A stretch of 64,000 nucleotides of DNA from Marifrigoribacter sp047730175. GTDB lineage: Bacteria > Bacteroidota > Bacteroidia > Flavobacteriales > Flavobacteriaceae. Position numbers and translations under genes: made by a program. Where the stretch lies: contig NZ_CP159833.1 in the NCBI RefSeq assembly GCF_047730175.1, forward strand, positions 248,001 through 312,000, given 5' to 3'. Positions within the stretch are counted from its first letter, which is position 1. Each line of letters opens with the position of its first letter. Shown one piece after another: positions 9,738 to 19,104 of this stretch. The notes below the pieces were generated by a model. The model was not told the origin of the DNA and ran no database searches. It worked only from the letters and a program-made list of their open reading frames with translations.

Positions 9738-11432
9738 ATGCAAAAACAACTCATAGAATGTGTCCCGAATATTAGTGAAGGACGCGATTCAGATAAAATA
9801 AATAAAATATCCTCTATTGTTGAAACCGTTGAAGGTGTTACGCTTTTAGATGTGGATCCTGGAAAAGCAACCAACAGAACTGTAATCACATTTGTCGGTG
9901 AACCTCAACCCGTAATTGATGCTGCTTTTTTATTAATCCAAAAAGCTGCAGAGCTAATCGACATGACTAAACATAGTGGTGAACATCCTCGCTTTGGTGC
10001 GACCGATGTTTGTCCCTTGGTTCCTATCGCTGGAATTTCATTAGAAGAAACGGCAAAATATGCGCATAAACTTGGTGAACGTGTTGGTAAAGAACTTAAC
10101 ATTCCTGGATATTTTTATGAAGAAGCCGCAAAAGAAGAAAAACGAAAAAACCTTGCCAATTGTAGAAGTGGAGAGTATGAAGGACTTGCAAATAAGTTAA
10201 CTGATGCTGCATGGAAACCTGATTTTGGACCCACAGAATTTAATACACAAGTTGCCAAATCTGGAGCTACAGCAATATCTGCAAGAGATTTCTTAATTGC
10301 TTATAATGTTAACTTAAATACTACTTCAACACGTCGTGCCAATGCTATTGCTTTTGATATAAGAGAAGCAGGTCGTTTTAAAAGAGAAGGAAATGTAGTT
10401 AACGGTAAAAAAGTATTGGATGAGAATGGTGAAGCTGTTAGAGTTCCTGGAAAACTAAAAGCTGTAAAAGGAATTGGATGGTTTATTGATGAATACGGGA
10501 TTGCTCAAATATCATATAACTTAACAAACATTACTATTACCTCGATGCACGAAGCTTTTGATGAAAGTTGTAAAGCAGCCAATGAAAGAGGTTTACGTGT
10601 TACAGGCTCTGAATTAATTGGATTAGTGCCTTTACAAGCTATGCTTGATGCAGCCGATTTTTATTTAGTGAAACAAGAACGTTCTTTAGGTGTTTCAGAA
10701 AGTGAAAAAGTAAAAATTGCAGTAAAATCTTTGGGACTAGATGATTTAAAACCATTTATTCCAGCCGAAAAAATTATAGAATACAAACTAAAAAATACTT
10801 CAGAAAAAAAATTAATCGATTTTAAATTAGATGACTTCGCTGATGAAACTGCAGGAGAATCTATGGCTCCAGGAGGAGGTTCTATTGCTGCTTATGTAGG
10901 AACTTTAGGAGTTGCTTTAGGAACGATGGTTGCTAATCTTTCGGGGCATAAAGCCGGTTGGGATGATCGTTGGGAATTCTTTTCTCAATGGGCTGTAAAA
11001 GGTCAAGCATATAAAACCAGGTTGTTGTTTTTAGTCGATGAAGACACCAATGCTTTTAATAAAATTATCGATGGTTTTAGAATGCCTAAGGACAGCGATG
11101 AAGAAAAAGCAGCAAGAAGCCAAGCCATAGAAGACGCTACAATATATGCTACTGAAATACCTTTTCAAGTGATGGAAACCGCTTACGAATCTATGGAAGT
11201 GATGCAAGCCATGATAAAAGATGGGATGGAAAGTTCTTTATCTGATGCAGGTGTTGGAATTTTATGTGCAAGAGCTGCAGTACTTGGAGCTTACTTTAAT
11301 GTACGTATTAACGCAAAAGACATAAAGGATAGAGATTTTGCTGAAAACATTCTTGCCAAGGCAAAAAACATCTACGAAGCAACTTTAGCAATTGAAGCTG
11401 ATACTATTGCTTACATTGACAGTAAGATGTAA
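9738..11432 (+). CDS. ftcD: Glutamate formimidoyltransferase / formimidoyltetrahydrofolate cyclodeaminase, bifunctional
   Basis: 564 aa, the length of the fused enzyme. Residues 1 to about 325 are the formiminotransferase part (LIECVPNISEGRD, LDVDPGKATNRTV, HPRFGATDVCPLVPI). Residues from about 355 are the cyclodeaminase part (LDDFADETAGESMAPGGGSIAAYVGTLG). It transfers the formimino group from formiminoglutamate to tetrahydrofolate and then releases ammonia, so it acts right after HutI, whose gene precedes it. The combination indicates the glutamate-plus-folate branch of histidine breakdown. Confidence 0.95.
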   Translation: MQKQLIECVPNISEGRDSDKINKISSIVETVEGVTLLDVDPGKATNRTVITFVGEPQPVIDAAFLLIQKAAELIDMTKHSGEHPRFGATDVCPLVPIAGISLEETAKYAHKLGERVGKELNIPGYFYEEAAKEEKRKNLANCRSGEYEGLANKLTDAAWKPDFGPTEFNTQVAKSGATAISARDFLIAYNVNLNTTSTRRANAIAFDIREAGRFKREGNVVNGKKVLDENGEAVRVPGKLKAVKGIGWFIDEYGIAQISYNLTNITITSMHEAFDESCKAANERGLRVTGSELIGLVPLQAMLDAADFYLVKQERSLGVSESEKVKIAVKSLGLDDLKPFIPAEKIIEYKLKNTSEKKLIDFKLDDFADETAGESMAPGGGSIAAYVGTLGVALGTMVANLSGHKAGWDDRWEFFSQWAVKGQAYKTRLLFLVDEDTNAFNKIIDGFRMPKDSDEEKAARSQAIEDATIYATEIPFQVMETAYESMEVMQAMIKDGMESSLSDAGVGILCARAAVLGAYFNVRINAKDIKDRDFAENILAKAKNIYEATLAIEADTIAYIDSKM

Positions 11433-11487
11433 CTCTAACCAATTTGTTAAAATTTTTAAAAAAGGTTGTCTAAAAAGTGTTTTTAAT

Positions 11488-11576
11488 TGTCATTCAGAGC
11501 GGAGCGAAGAATGTTATTCATCTATAATTCATTATTTTGAATTTTTTAGAGATTCTTCATTTCATTCAGAATGACA
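11488..11576. repeat. Dispersed palindromic (REP-like) element
   Basis: TGTCATTC at 11488-11495 and GAATGACA at 11569-11576 form the outer stem; AGAATG/GATTCTTC pieces pair inside. It starts about 55 bp after the ftcD stop and could also act as a transcription end. Similar TCATTC...GAATGA palindromes occur in many Bacteroidota genomes. Confidence 0.6.
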
Positions 11577-11596
11577 CTTTTTATAGATTCTTTTTA

Positions 11597-11632
11597 TATA
11601 TTTGCATAAGCACTTATATAAACACTTATATG
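11597..11632 (+). promoter_or_regulatory. Promoter (-7 TATATTTG) and direct-repeat operator of the MarR-GNAT gene
   Basis: TATATTTG at 11597-11604 matches TAnnTTTG. Between it and the ATG at 11630 lie two direct copies of CACTTATA (11611-11618 and 11623-11630) separated by TAAA, directly over the expected transcription start. This arrangement suits autorepression by the MarR domain of the encoded protein. Binding is inferred. Confidence 0.5.
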
Positions 11633-12586
11633 GATATATTACATACACTTGGAGAGATTGGATTGGGATCACGTTTAAAACGGATAAGTGATTTGTTGAT
11701 GAAAATTACGCAACAAATTTATACAAAGCAACATATTGACTTTGACCCTTACCTCTTCCCTGCTTTTAATACCATTGCAAAACTTAAAAAAACTACGAAT
11801 ACTGAGATTCGTGAACTATTACATATCACACAACCTGCAGTAACTCAAAACATCAACAAACTATTACAGAAAGAATTGATTGAGTTACAGCATGATGATA
11901 TTGACAAACGTAAAAAATGGATTACTTTATCTAGTAAAGGAGAAAAAGCAGTGAATCAATTACAACCTCTATGGAATATATTAGACAGAACTGTAAAACA
12001 ATACACTGTGTTTCCAGCTGGTTCTTTAATAGAACATTTAAATTATTTTGAAGAAAATCTTAAAAACGGAAATTATATGAAAACGATACAAGAAAAAGTC
12101 AACACTGAACTAGCGATTCGTATTATTCCTTTTGACAAACAATATGCAACTCATTTTTATGAGTTAAATGTAGACTGGCTAGAAAAATACTTCTATGTGG
12201 AAAATTATGATAGAGAAGTGTTGAGTAAACCTCAGCAATATATTATTAAGCCAGGAGGACATATTTTCTTTGCAGTTCAAAATAATGAAATATTAGGTAC
12301 TGTTGCATTGTTAAAAAATGATGAAGGCATCTATGAACTAACAAAAATGGCAGTTTCTCCAAAACATCAAGGTAAAAAAGTAGGGCAATTAATTATGCAA
12401 TATTGTATTGATTTCGCAAAAGAAAACAAGTATAAAAAACTCTTTTTGTATTCTCATACTATATTAGCAAATGCTATTTACATTTACCGTAAATATGGTT
12501 TTATTGAAATTGAAGTAGAAGCAGATAGTCCTTATGAACGAAGTGATATAAAAATGGAATTACTAATTACTCCAACCACAGTTTAA
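11630..12586 (+). CDS. MarR-family regulator fused to a GNAT acetyltransferase
   Basis: 318 aa from the ATG at 11630. An upstream in-frame ATG at 11537 precedes the promoter and is rejected. Residues 1-140 are a MarR winged helix (LHITQPAVTQNINKLLQKELIEL, then DKRKKWITLSSKGEKAV). Residues about 165-318 are a GNAT domain with the acetyl-CoA loop SPKHQGKKVGQLIMQY and the late YRKYGFIEIEVE motif. Such fusions occur in Bacteroidota and probably couple sensing to acetylation of a small molecule. The 3' end overlaps the convergent response-regulator gene by 20 bp. Confidence 0.9.
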   Translation: MDILHTLGEIGLGSRLKRISDLLMKITQQIYTKQHIDFDPYLFPAFNTIAKLKKTTNTEIRELLHITQPAVTQNINKLLQKELIELQHDDIDKRKKWITLSSKGEKAVNQLQPLWNILDRTVKQYTVFPAGSLIEHLNYFEENLKNGNYMKTIQEKVNTELAIRIIPFDKQYATHFYELNVDWLEKYFYVENYDREVLSKPQQYIIKPGGHIFFAVQNNEILGTVALLKNDEGIYELTKMAVSPKHQGKKVGQLIMQYCIDFAKENKYKKLFLYSHTILANAIYIYRKYGFIEIEVEADSPYERSDIKMELLITPTTV

Positions 12587-13325
12587 AATCCTTTACGCGC
12601 TCTCGAGCTACAATCACCTCTTGCTCTTTATAGTTATTCAGTTTTAATTGAAGCCTAGAATTGGTATAGGATATAATATCTTTTATTGCATTTATATTGA
12701 TGTAATACTTGCGGCTAATTCTGAAAAACATTTTAGGTGATAACTCTTCTTCCAACTTTTCTAAGGTAGTATCTAATAAATAATCTCTTCCCTCGATGGT
12801 ATGTGCATAAGTTCCTTTGTTTTCAGAATAAAAACATTCTATTTCATCAACTGAGATCATTTTTAAATGCTGTCCGATTTTTGTGGTAAACCGTTTTTTA
12901 TATTCACGTTCAACAGGGCTATTAGAAAGTAGTTTTTTTATATCGTCAAAATTGAGCTGTACATTCTTTGCTTTAGGTTTTAGTTCTTTGTATTTATTGA
13001 CCGCCACTTCTAATTCTTCATCATCAATAGGTTTTAATAAATAATCTATACTATTCAACTTAAAAGCTTGAAGCGCATATTCATCGAATGCTGTGGTAAA
13101 AATAATGGAACTTTTAATTTTGATTGTATCAAATATTTCAAATGAAAGTCCATCACTTAATTGAATATCTAAAAAGATAAGGTCTGGATGTACATTGTTT
13201 TGAAACCATTCTATTGATTCCTCAACACTATGCAGCATTTGATCTACTGGTACATTTAATTTGTCTAGCATACGCTGAAGACGTCTCGCTGAAGGTTTTT
13301 CGTCTTCTATAATTATAACTTTCAT
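12567..13325 (-). CDS. LytR/AgrA-type response regulator (REC + LytTR)
   Basis: 252 aa. The receiver domain is at 1-120 (acidic pocket E7-D8-E9, phospho-acceptor Asp53 in FLDIQLSDG, Lys in LLKPIDD). A LytTR DNA-binding domain is at about 145-252 (KMISVDEIECFYSENKG, then FFRISRKYYININAI). It is the output partner of the LytS-type kinase encoded upstream in the same operon, with two 2TM genes between them. It probably controls the operon or the nearby TonB receptor; that is inference. Confidence 0.93.
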   Translation of the reverse strand: MKVIIIEDEKPSARRLQRMLDKLNVPVDQMLHSVEESIEWFQNNVHPDLIFLDIQLSDGLSFEIFDTIKIKSSIIFTTAFDEYALQAFKLNSIDYLLKPIDDEELEVAVNKYKELKPKAKNVQLNFDDIKKLLSNSPVEREYKKRFTTKIGQHLKMISVDEIECFYSENKGTYAHTIEGRDYLLDTTLEKLEEELSPKMFFRISRKYYININAIKDIISYTNSRLQLKLNNYKEQEVIVARERVKDFKLWLE

Positions 13326-13335
13326 TAATTAAAAT

Positions 13336-13668
13336 TTATTTCCATTTATTACTACCCGATTTATCATTTTCTTCTTGGTCCATAAACTCTTTCATCTTTT
13401 TGTCTTCCCAATTTCTAAAAAAACTAAAATTCCCTTGAAACACATTCAACCCATGAAAGAATAATCCAATTCCCCAGAAAAAGGGAGTGCTAAACATGGA
13501 CCATCCTATATAATTTAGATTCAATGCTCCTATTTGGAATATACCCAAATGCATTAGTATTAAAAGTGAATTTATTACTATATATACTGTTAAATGAGAG
13601 TAAAAGTCTTTAATTTTTTTAACTTTCTTGGTTGCTCTATCGTATTTTTCTTTATTAAAATTTTCCAT
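13336..13668 (-). CDS. 2TM domain protein
   Basis: 110 aa starting at MENFNKEKY; the longer frame from 13689 would overlap the preceding gene. Typical 2TM domain: a charged amphipathic N-terminus (YDRATKKVKKIKDFYSHL), two membrane helices, and a C-terminal W(E/K)(D/E)KKMKEFM tail. It is a paralogue of the next gene and of the C-terminal domain of the kinase, so three 2TM units lie in tandem. Function of the family is unknown; the context points to a membrane role in this signalling operon. Confidence 0.85.
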   Translation of the reverse strand: MENFNKEKYDRATKKVKKIKDFYSHLTVYIVINSLLILMHLGIFQIGALNLNYIGWSMFSTPFFWGIGLFFHGLNVFQGNFSFFRNWEDKKMKEFMDQEENDKSGSNKWK

Positions 13669-13679
13669 CTTTTTATTTT

Positions 13680-13988
13680 TTAAGTCCAACGATCATTTGA
13701 AGATTCATCGTCTTCTTCCATGAATTTTTTTATCTTTCTTTCTTCCCAATTTTTATTTAAATAAGGAAGCCATCCAAATGCTTTAAATGAATGAAATATG
13801 ATTCCAATTCCCCATCCAAAAGCTGCCCATAAAAACCAAGGGTTCCGCCATTGATTTGAATAATAATTTAGTCCAGCTAAGAGGGCAATAAAAACTACAT
13901 ACGACATAAGGCTTGTATAAAACTTCTTTATATCTGCAACACGTTCTTTTGCTCTTAAATATTTGTTTTCTTGTTCAAATTTATTCAT
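13680..13988 (-). CDS. 2TM domain protein
   Basis: 102 aa from MNKFEQENKYLRAKER at 13988. The longer frame from 14018 would overlap the kinase gene, so the internal start is preferred (4-bp gap). It has the same layout as its neighbour: RVADIKKFYTSL, two hydrophobic helices and a NWEERKIKKFMEEDDE tail. Probably arose by duplication of the kinase C-terminal domain or the reverse. Confidence 0.85.
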   Translation of the reverse strand: MNKFEQENKYLRAKERVADIKKFYTSLMSYVVFIALLAGLNYYSNQWRNPWFLWAAFGWGIGIIFHSFKAFGWLPYLNKNWEERKIKKFMEEDDESSNDRWT

Positions 13989-13992
13989 AACT

Positions 13993-15345
13993 CTAAGGTT
14001 TATAGGTGTCAAAGTCATCTTCGTCCATGAGCTTTTTTATCTTCTTTTCTTCCCAATTTTTACCTAACAAAGGATTGTAATCGAATGCTTCCATTGCATG
14101 TCCTGCAACTCCAAATCCCCATCCTACGATTGGAAAAACAGCCCAAGGGAACCCTGTAGATTTTATGTTTAGGAAAATAAAAAAAGGTACCATGATTATA
14201 TAAATAGCAAAATGAATATAAAATCCTTTTAATTTTTCAACTCGCTCTTTAGCTCGCTCGTATTTTTTTTCTGATATATATGTTTCTTGTGTAGTCACTA
14301 TGGTTGTGTTTTTTGTTAGTAATGGGATAGACACTTGAAATATTTCTTCATTTTTCTGAATAGATACTGGTCTATTGGTTAAAAGGTTATAACGCTGCTG
14401 AATATTTCTTAGTCCAACACCTGTACCTTCTTTTAGTACTTCTTTTGTTTGTATATTATTTTTAATTATTAAATTATTCTCTTCTTCTGTAATCGTAATG
14501 TATAGTTTATTTGAAGGAGTAACTTTATTGTGTTTTACCGCATTTTCTAATAATAACTGTAGCGATAAAGGAACCACTTTTGCATCGGGATTCGTTAACG
14601 TTTCCGGAGTTGTAAAAACAATACTGTCTTCAAATCGCATTCTAATTAAAGTCATATATAAATTAGCAAACTTTAACTCCTCTTCTAGTGTTACTAGGTC
14701 TTTATTTTTTTGTTCTAATACATAGCGGTACACTTTAGACAATGATGTCGTAAACTTAGTTGCTGCTTCAGGGTTTTCTTCTATTAAACTCGTGAGTACA
14801 TTTAAACTATTAAATAAAAAATGTGGGTCTAATTGATTTTTTAAGGCATCAAATTTAGCGGATGCTGTTCCTGCAATAATTTTTTGTTCTTTTAATTTTC
14901 GCTCTTGGGTATGACGGTAGTAAAAAATTCCGTAGAAAATACTTGTAATAATAAGTGATATAAAAAATCCATAAGAATAATACTGTACTTTCTCTCCTGT
15001 GATAAACTCATTAAATGTTTCTCCTTCAAAATAGATTTCAGTAGTAAAACGAATTAAAAACAAAATGAGAACTGTAACGGAAACACTTCCTATTATTCCC
15101 TTAATCAAATGTTTAAAAACAAATAATTCATTTTTATAACGCTTTATTAGAAACATTAAAAAGAACATATTAGACATATAAAGAACCACCGAATATATTT
15201 GATTATATACAAATGAGATGCTTAAATCCTTTAGACTTGGTAGGGTTCTAGTTTGAAAAAAGTGGATTAAACCCAGTATTACAAATACGAGTATCCCAAG
15301 CGTAAAAGCTTTCCCAAATTCTTTATATATTCTTTTTGTTGTCAT
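13993..15345 (-). CDS. LytS-type sensor histidine kinase with C-terminal 2TM domain
   Basis: 450 aa. Four predicted N-terminal membrane helices (about 10-150), then the His_kinase domain (ALKNQLDPHFLFNSLNVL, phospho-acceptor His about 174), a HATPase domain (LLLENAVKHN N-box, GTGVGLRNIQQRY) and, unusually, a full 2TM domain in the last 90 residues (YERAKERVEKLKGFYIHF ... WEEKKIKKLMDEDD). It phosphorylates the LytTR regulator two genes downstream. Its start overlaps the stop of the upstream TPR-like gene by one base. The fused 2TM domain resembles the two stand-alone 2TM proteins that follow. Confidence 0.92.
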   Translation of the reverse strand: MTTKRIYKEFGKAFTLGILVFVILGLIHFFQTRTLPSLKDLSISFVYNQIYSVVLYMSNMFFLMFLIKRYKNELFVFKHLIKGIIGSVSVTVLILFLIRFTTEIYFEGETFNEFITGEKVQYYSYGFFISLIITSIFYGIFYYRHTQERKLKEQKIIAGTASAKFDALKNQLDPHFLFNSLNVLTSLIEENPEAATKFTTSLSKVYRYVLEQKNKDLVTLEEELKFANLYMTLIRMRFEDSIVFTTPETLTNPDAKVVPLSLQLLLENAVKHNKVTPSNKLYITITEEENNLIIKNNIQTKEVLKEGTGVGLRNIQQRYNLLTNRPVSIQKNEEIFQVSIPLLTKNTTIVTTQETYISEKKYERAKERVEKLKGFYIHFAIYIIMVPFFIFLNIKSTGFPWAVFPIVGWGFGVAGHAMEAFDYNPLLGKNWEEKKIKKLMDEDDFDTYKP

Positions 15346-15971
15346 TATTTTTTACAGCTAGATTCCATGATTTGTTGTGCTCTTTCTAAACCGTAGGTAG
15401 GATAAAATTTTCCTTCTGGTTGAAAGTCTTCAAAAAGCTCAATCGCTTTTTCTACATCTTTACAATAAGGATCAATTGGTTGTCCAAAAAATACAGCTCC
15501 TCCCATATCCCATTCTGCTTTGTTAAGCAATACTCTTGGACTATTAGGTGCTATATTTAAAGCCTCTTGATACATCTGTGTTACTTTTGCTCCGTATTTC
15601 ATTCCGTACTGCACTCCATCATAAGCCACCCAAGCTGTATGCCAAAGTGCATCTAATAAAAGGATCTCTGGATTGTCTTTTGAAATAGCTTTTGCGTCAT
15701 TCATAAAGGTAAGTGCTCTATCAAGATTCGCTGTTAATTTCGCTTCATCTTTTTCACCGAAACATTGTACAACAGTAACTAAAGAAGCGTAATACGAAGG
15801 TAACCATTCTTCCGGTTCGGCTGTGGCAATTCGTTCAAATAAATTAACTGCTTCCCATGATTTTTCTGCTCCCCAAAGACCTAGGGCTTTTTCCATTTCT
15901 GTTTCATACTTACTTTGACTAAAGCCCGTAAAAGAAACAAGTGCGATTAATATGATGATGATATTTTTCAT
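15345..15971 (-). CDS. Exported TPR-like protein
   Basis: 208 aa from MKNIIIILIALVSF at 15971; the frame extends upstream but the signal peptide marks the start. After a Sec signal peptide (ending GFSQ) the protein is helical with TPR-like spacing (WEAVNLFERIATAEPEEW, MYQEALNIAPNSPRVLL). Probably periplasmic. It shares a leader segment with two genes at 38 kb (see the leader entry just upstream). Directly followed by the histidine kinase gene, suggesting a sensor accessory role; that is inference. Confidence 0.75.
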   Translation of the reverse strand: MKNIIIILIALVSFTGFSQSKYETEMEKALGLWGAEKSWEAVNLFERIATAEPEEWLPSYYASLVTVVQCFGEKDEAKLTANLDRALTFMNDAKAISKDNPEILLLDALWHTAWVAYDGVQYGMKYGAKVTQMYQEALNIAPNSPRVLLNKAEWDMGGAVFFGQPIDPYCKDVEKAIELFEDFQPEGKFYPTYGLERAQQIMESSCKK

Positions 15972-15981
15972 GTGTTTATTT

Positions 15982-16050
15982 TTATTGTTTTTTAATGGTC
16001 CCATGCTGTTCGCTATTATTCATTTCGTTGAGTGTTAAACTTTTTAGCAT
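15982..16050 (-). CDS. Possible 22-residue leader ORF upstream of the TPR-like gene
   Basis: ATG at 16048-16050, TAA at 15982-15984, ending 10 bp before the next start. The peptide ends NSEQHGTIKKQ. A second locus, upstream of the gene at 38158 and more than 22 kb away, has a similarly placed frame (38169-38210) ending NSEQHETLKKQ. A third copy upstream of 38975 keeps the nucleotide alignment but has an internal TAA. The conserved stretch may be a translated leader, or simply a shared 5' untranslated segment with a strong A-rich ribosome entry region. Confidence 0.35.
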   Translation of the reverse strand: MLKSLTLNEMNNSEQHGTIKKQ

Positions 16051-16079
16051 GCTCGATTCATAATTTTAATGTTATCAAT

Positions 16080-16493
16080 TTATAGTTTTATATCCAATTT
16101 TACAATTTCTCCGTTACTTACTTCAAATTTAGCATCGTTCCATTTTGGAGGTCCGAAACGAGCAGGCGCATTGTTAGAAGTTCCATAGTCTTCCAAAGGG
16201 ATCATTCCCATAATCATATTCATTTTACCGTTGTTGTCTTCATCATGAAAGCAAGAAACTGCATAGGTACCATCAGGTAATTCAGAAAAAGTGAAATTTG
16301 CTTTTTGCTTGTTGATTTCAGATTTTTTAGACACCATTCCTTTTTCTAAAAAATTAGCTTCGCTATCATGTAACGATATATAAACGTTTCCATCGTTGCT
16401 GCCAAAATTGGTGATTGAAACCTCTACCGTGTTTTGTGCTTGAATCATCGCTCCTGAGAAAAGTAATGATAAATAAAGAAGTACTGTTTGCAT
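16080..16493 (-). CDS. DUF2141 domain-containing exported protein
   Basis: 137 aa. Signal peptide ending at about residue 19 (MIQAQ). The DUF2141 pattern follows: VEVSITNFGSNDGNVYISLHD, LPDGTYAVSCFHDEDNNGKM and the C-terminal FGPPKWNDAKFEV. Members of this family sit next to TonB receptors in Flavobacteria, as here. Probably periplasmic; molecular function unknown. Lies between the receptor gene and the TPR/kinase genes on the same strand. Confidence 0.85.
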   Translation of the reverse strand: MQTVLLYLSLLFSGAMIQAQNTVEVSITNFGSNDGNVYISLHDSEANFLEKGMVSKKSEINKQKANFTFSELPDGTYAVSCFHDEDNNGKMNMIMGMIPLEDYGTSNNAPARFGPPKWNDAKFEVSNGEIVKLDIKL

Positions 16494-16720
16494 TATTTTT
16501 TGTTTTATTATTAATTATGATACAAATATCTGGTAGTTAAACGGCTTTTTAAAAAGAAGCATACCCAACTGTTCGTTTATTAGGTTGAAATGTAAATTAG
16601 ATGATTAGATTGTTAGATGGCTAGACTTTTAGATTGCCAGATAGTTAGATAGTTTACTGTTTATTTGTTGAATCGTTTCTGATACTTGATACCTAATACC
16701 TGATACTTTTTTACTATAAC
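16494..16720. repeat. Low-complexity TTAGAT tract and GATAC repeats
   Basis: 16598-16652 is a run of imperfect TTAGAT/TAGAC units, and 16681-16710 repeats TGATAC/TAATACC words. No open frame of note. These degenerate short tandem tracts look like remnants of dispersed intergenic repeats. Confidence 0.5.
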
Positions 16721-18898
16721 CTACAAATTATCCAACTGATTTTCTTTTCCATCGTCGCTTAGTGTCCAGAAGAAGCCCACAAAAAAGAACTGATCTGCAG
16801 CAGGACGAAGTGTTCGTCTGTTAAACACTCCATTCATATTTGGAGCATCTGCATATTGATAGCCATTAATATTTTTAAACCCTAACACATTGTTTACTGA
16901 GAGATATAAAATCTTTTGAGGAGAAATTAAATAGGCCCAGTTTAAACTCAAACTATTATACCCTTTTGCTTTTTCTTGTAAAAAACCATCTTTATTAGGA
17001 TTCGTATACGTACGTCCACTTCCGTATTGATGGCTAAAACCTATCTGGCTTTTCCAATCTTTGATCCAATATTTTGCTACGACAGAAACATTATGTGTAT
17101 TGGCAAAAGATGGAGTTGCATCTACTGGGAAGTTATTATACTTTCTCTCACTATCTAAATAAGAATAACTTAGCCAATAATCTACACTTTTAATACTCTT
17201 ATTGTCTCTAAAAAATAGATCGAATCCCTGTGCATATCCATCTCCATTACTAGTGAAGTCGCTATTGAATTCAGGGAAATCAGAATTATAAGTCACTAGG
17301 TTACTGTATTCTTTTCTGAATACTTCTGCTCTAAAAATCCGATTGTTTGCAGCATATTGATAGTTTAAAATATAATGCTGTGTATTTTGAGCTTCTAAGT
17401 TATCTGTAAACTTTAGAATATCATTTTGTGGCTGCTGATAGAAATCTCCGTATGCCAAAGACAACTGACTATTTTTTCCTGTTTTATAAGCCAATGAGAT
17501 TCTAGGTGAAAGGGTAAATTCCTCAAATAACTCACTGTATTCCCCCCTTGCTCCCACTTTAACAGCAAACTTTTTGGAGAAGATTAAATCAGCTTCTGTG
17601 AACACAGCAGAAATATTATTCTTAAATCCATACGTTGCTTGAAATAAATCAGCTTGAAAAGTTTCATCAAAATCGGTTAAAAATTGTTCGGCTCCAAACA
17701 ATACTTTTACCCGATTGCTATACCGTTTTCTTAATTTAAATTTTAGATGCGCTGAGTGTTCTGTATTATTTACTTCATCTGTAATTATTCCTATGTCAGT
17801 TTTTGCATAGGTATAACTTGCACCACCAAATATTTTCCAACTATCACTTAAAGCACCACTATAACTGGCATTGGTATAAAAATTATTATTCTTTAATTTG
17901 AAATCTATTCCTTCTTCAAAATTGATATCCTCTTGGTTTAATTCGAAATCAGTTGCATCAAAAGCTACATAAATCTTTAATAATCCTTTATTAAATTGCT
18001 GTCTAAAAACAGATTCTCCTGCTAAGGCTTCAAAGGGTTTTTTCCATTTTTTACGGTCTGGTAAAGCTTCAACATAAGGCAATAAGTTGATGTATGAGGC
18101 ATTTACACTTAAAGAGCTTTTTTCCCATTTTTGTGTATTTCCCAATCCTAGTCCCACACTCATAATTGAAATATCTGTCTTTTCCTGAACAGGTTCATCG
18201 ATGGTGCTTAATAAAAGTACCGATGATAAGGCTTGTCCATATTCGGCTGAATATCCTCCCGTTGAAAAAGTAATTCCATCGAATAAAAAGGGGCTGTATC
18301 TTCCTCTTGTTGGAATATTATTGGTTGTTGATCCATAAGGCGTAAACACACGAATTCCGTCGATAAATATTTGTGTTTCTTCCGCAGAGCCTCCACGCAC
18401 AAATAAACGTCCGTCTTCGGCTACTGTTGTGGTACCAGGCAGGGTTTGTAATGCACCTACGAAATCTCCCAAAGCACTTGCCGTAGTTACTACATCTAAA
18501 GGTTTTAATACCGATATTTTACTGTTATCGCTCGCTTCAAAGGTCCCTGCAGATATCACGACTGTATCTAAGGAGTTTACATCTTCTCGTAGTTTTATGG
18601 TCAGGTTTTTTAATTCTGAAACTGAAGACTGAAGTGTGAAGGTTTCGAAAGACACAAAGGAAATCACTAAGGTTTGAGTTCCAGTTTCCGAAGTTTCAAA
18701 AGAAAAGTTTCCTTCTATATCTGAAGAGGTTCCACCATAGGTTCCTTCTAAATACACATTGGCTCCAAGTATTGGTGTTCCGTTTGACTCTGTTACTCTT
18801 CCTGAAATAGTCGTCTGTGAATAGCCTATTGAAACGAATAGGAAACATACGATTCCGATTACGAATTTTAAATACTGTTGCTGATGTACGGTTTTCAT
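16721..18898 (-). CDS. TonB-dependent receptor with carboxypeptidase-like N-terminal domain
   Basis: 725 aa. Signal peptide, then a CarboxypepD_reg-like domain (TTISGRVTESNGTPILGANVYLEG), a plug domain (LGDFVGALQTLPGTT, LFVRGGSAEETQIFIDGI) and a long beta-barrel ending in FFFVGFFWTL. Outer-membrane importer; substrate unknown. Followed on the same strand by DUF2141, TPR-like, kinase, 2TM and LytTR genes, so this receptor and the two-component system are probably functionally linked. Confidence 0.9.
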   Translation of the reverse strand: MKTVHQQQYLKFVIGIVCFLFVSIGYSQTTISGRVTESNGTPILGANVYLEGTYGGTSSDIEGNFSFETSETGTQTLVISFVSFETFTLQSSVSELKNLTIKLREDVNSLDTVVISAGTFEASDNSKISVLKPLDVVTTASALGDFVGALQTLPGTTTVAEDGRLFVRGGSAEETQIFIDGIRVFTPYGSTTNNIPTRGRYSPFLFDGITFSTGGYSAEYGQALSSVLLLSTIDEPVQEKTDISIMSVGLGLGNTQKWEKSSLSVNASYINLLPYVEALPDRKKWKKPFEALAGESVFRQQFNKGLLKIYVAFDATDFELNQEDINFEEGIDFKLKNNNFYTNASYSGALSDSWKIFGGASYTYAKTDIGIITDEVNNTEHSAHLKFKLRKRYSNRVKVLFGAEQFLTDFDETFQADLFQATYGFKNNISAVFTEADLIFSKKFAVKVGARGEYSELFEEFTLSPRISLAYKTGKNSQLSLAYGDFYQQPQNDILKFTDNLEAQNTQHYILNYQYAANNRIFRAEVFRKEYSNLVTYNSDFPEFNSDFTSNGDGYAQGFDLFFRDNKSIKSVDYWLSYSYLDSERKYNNFPVDATPSFANTHNVSVVAKYWIKDWKSQIGFSHQYGSGRTYTNPNKDGFLQEKAKGYNSLSLNWAYLISPQKILYLSVNNVLGFKNINGYQYADAPNMNGVFNRRTLRPAADQFFFVGFFWTLSDDGKENQLDNL

Positions 18899-19104
18899 TT
18901 TTGGTTGAATATAAGTTACAGGACAAAATTGCTACATCAAGATTCATTTCAGAAAAAAAAGAAACCGAATTGTAATTTATCTATTCTCAAATGTATAAAA
19001 CACCAAATCTAAACGAAAATTAATATCTTGTATAAAAATTACTAAGCGCATCATTAAGGAATAATTATTGTTACTTCAATTTAAAATCATTTAAAAATAT
19101 CACC

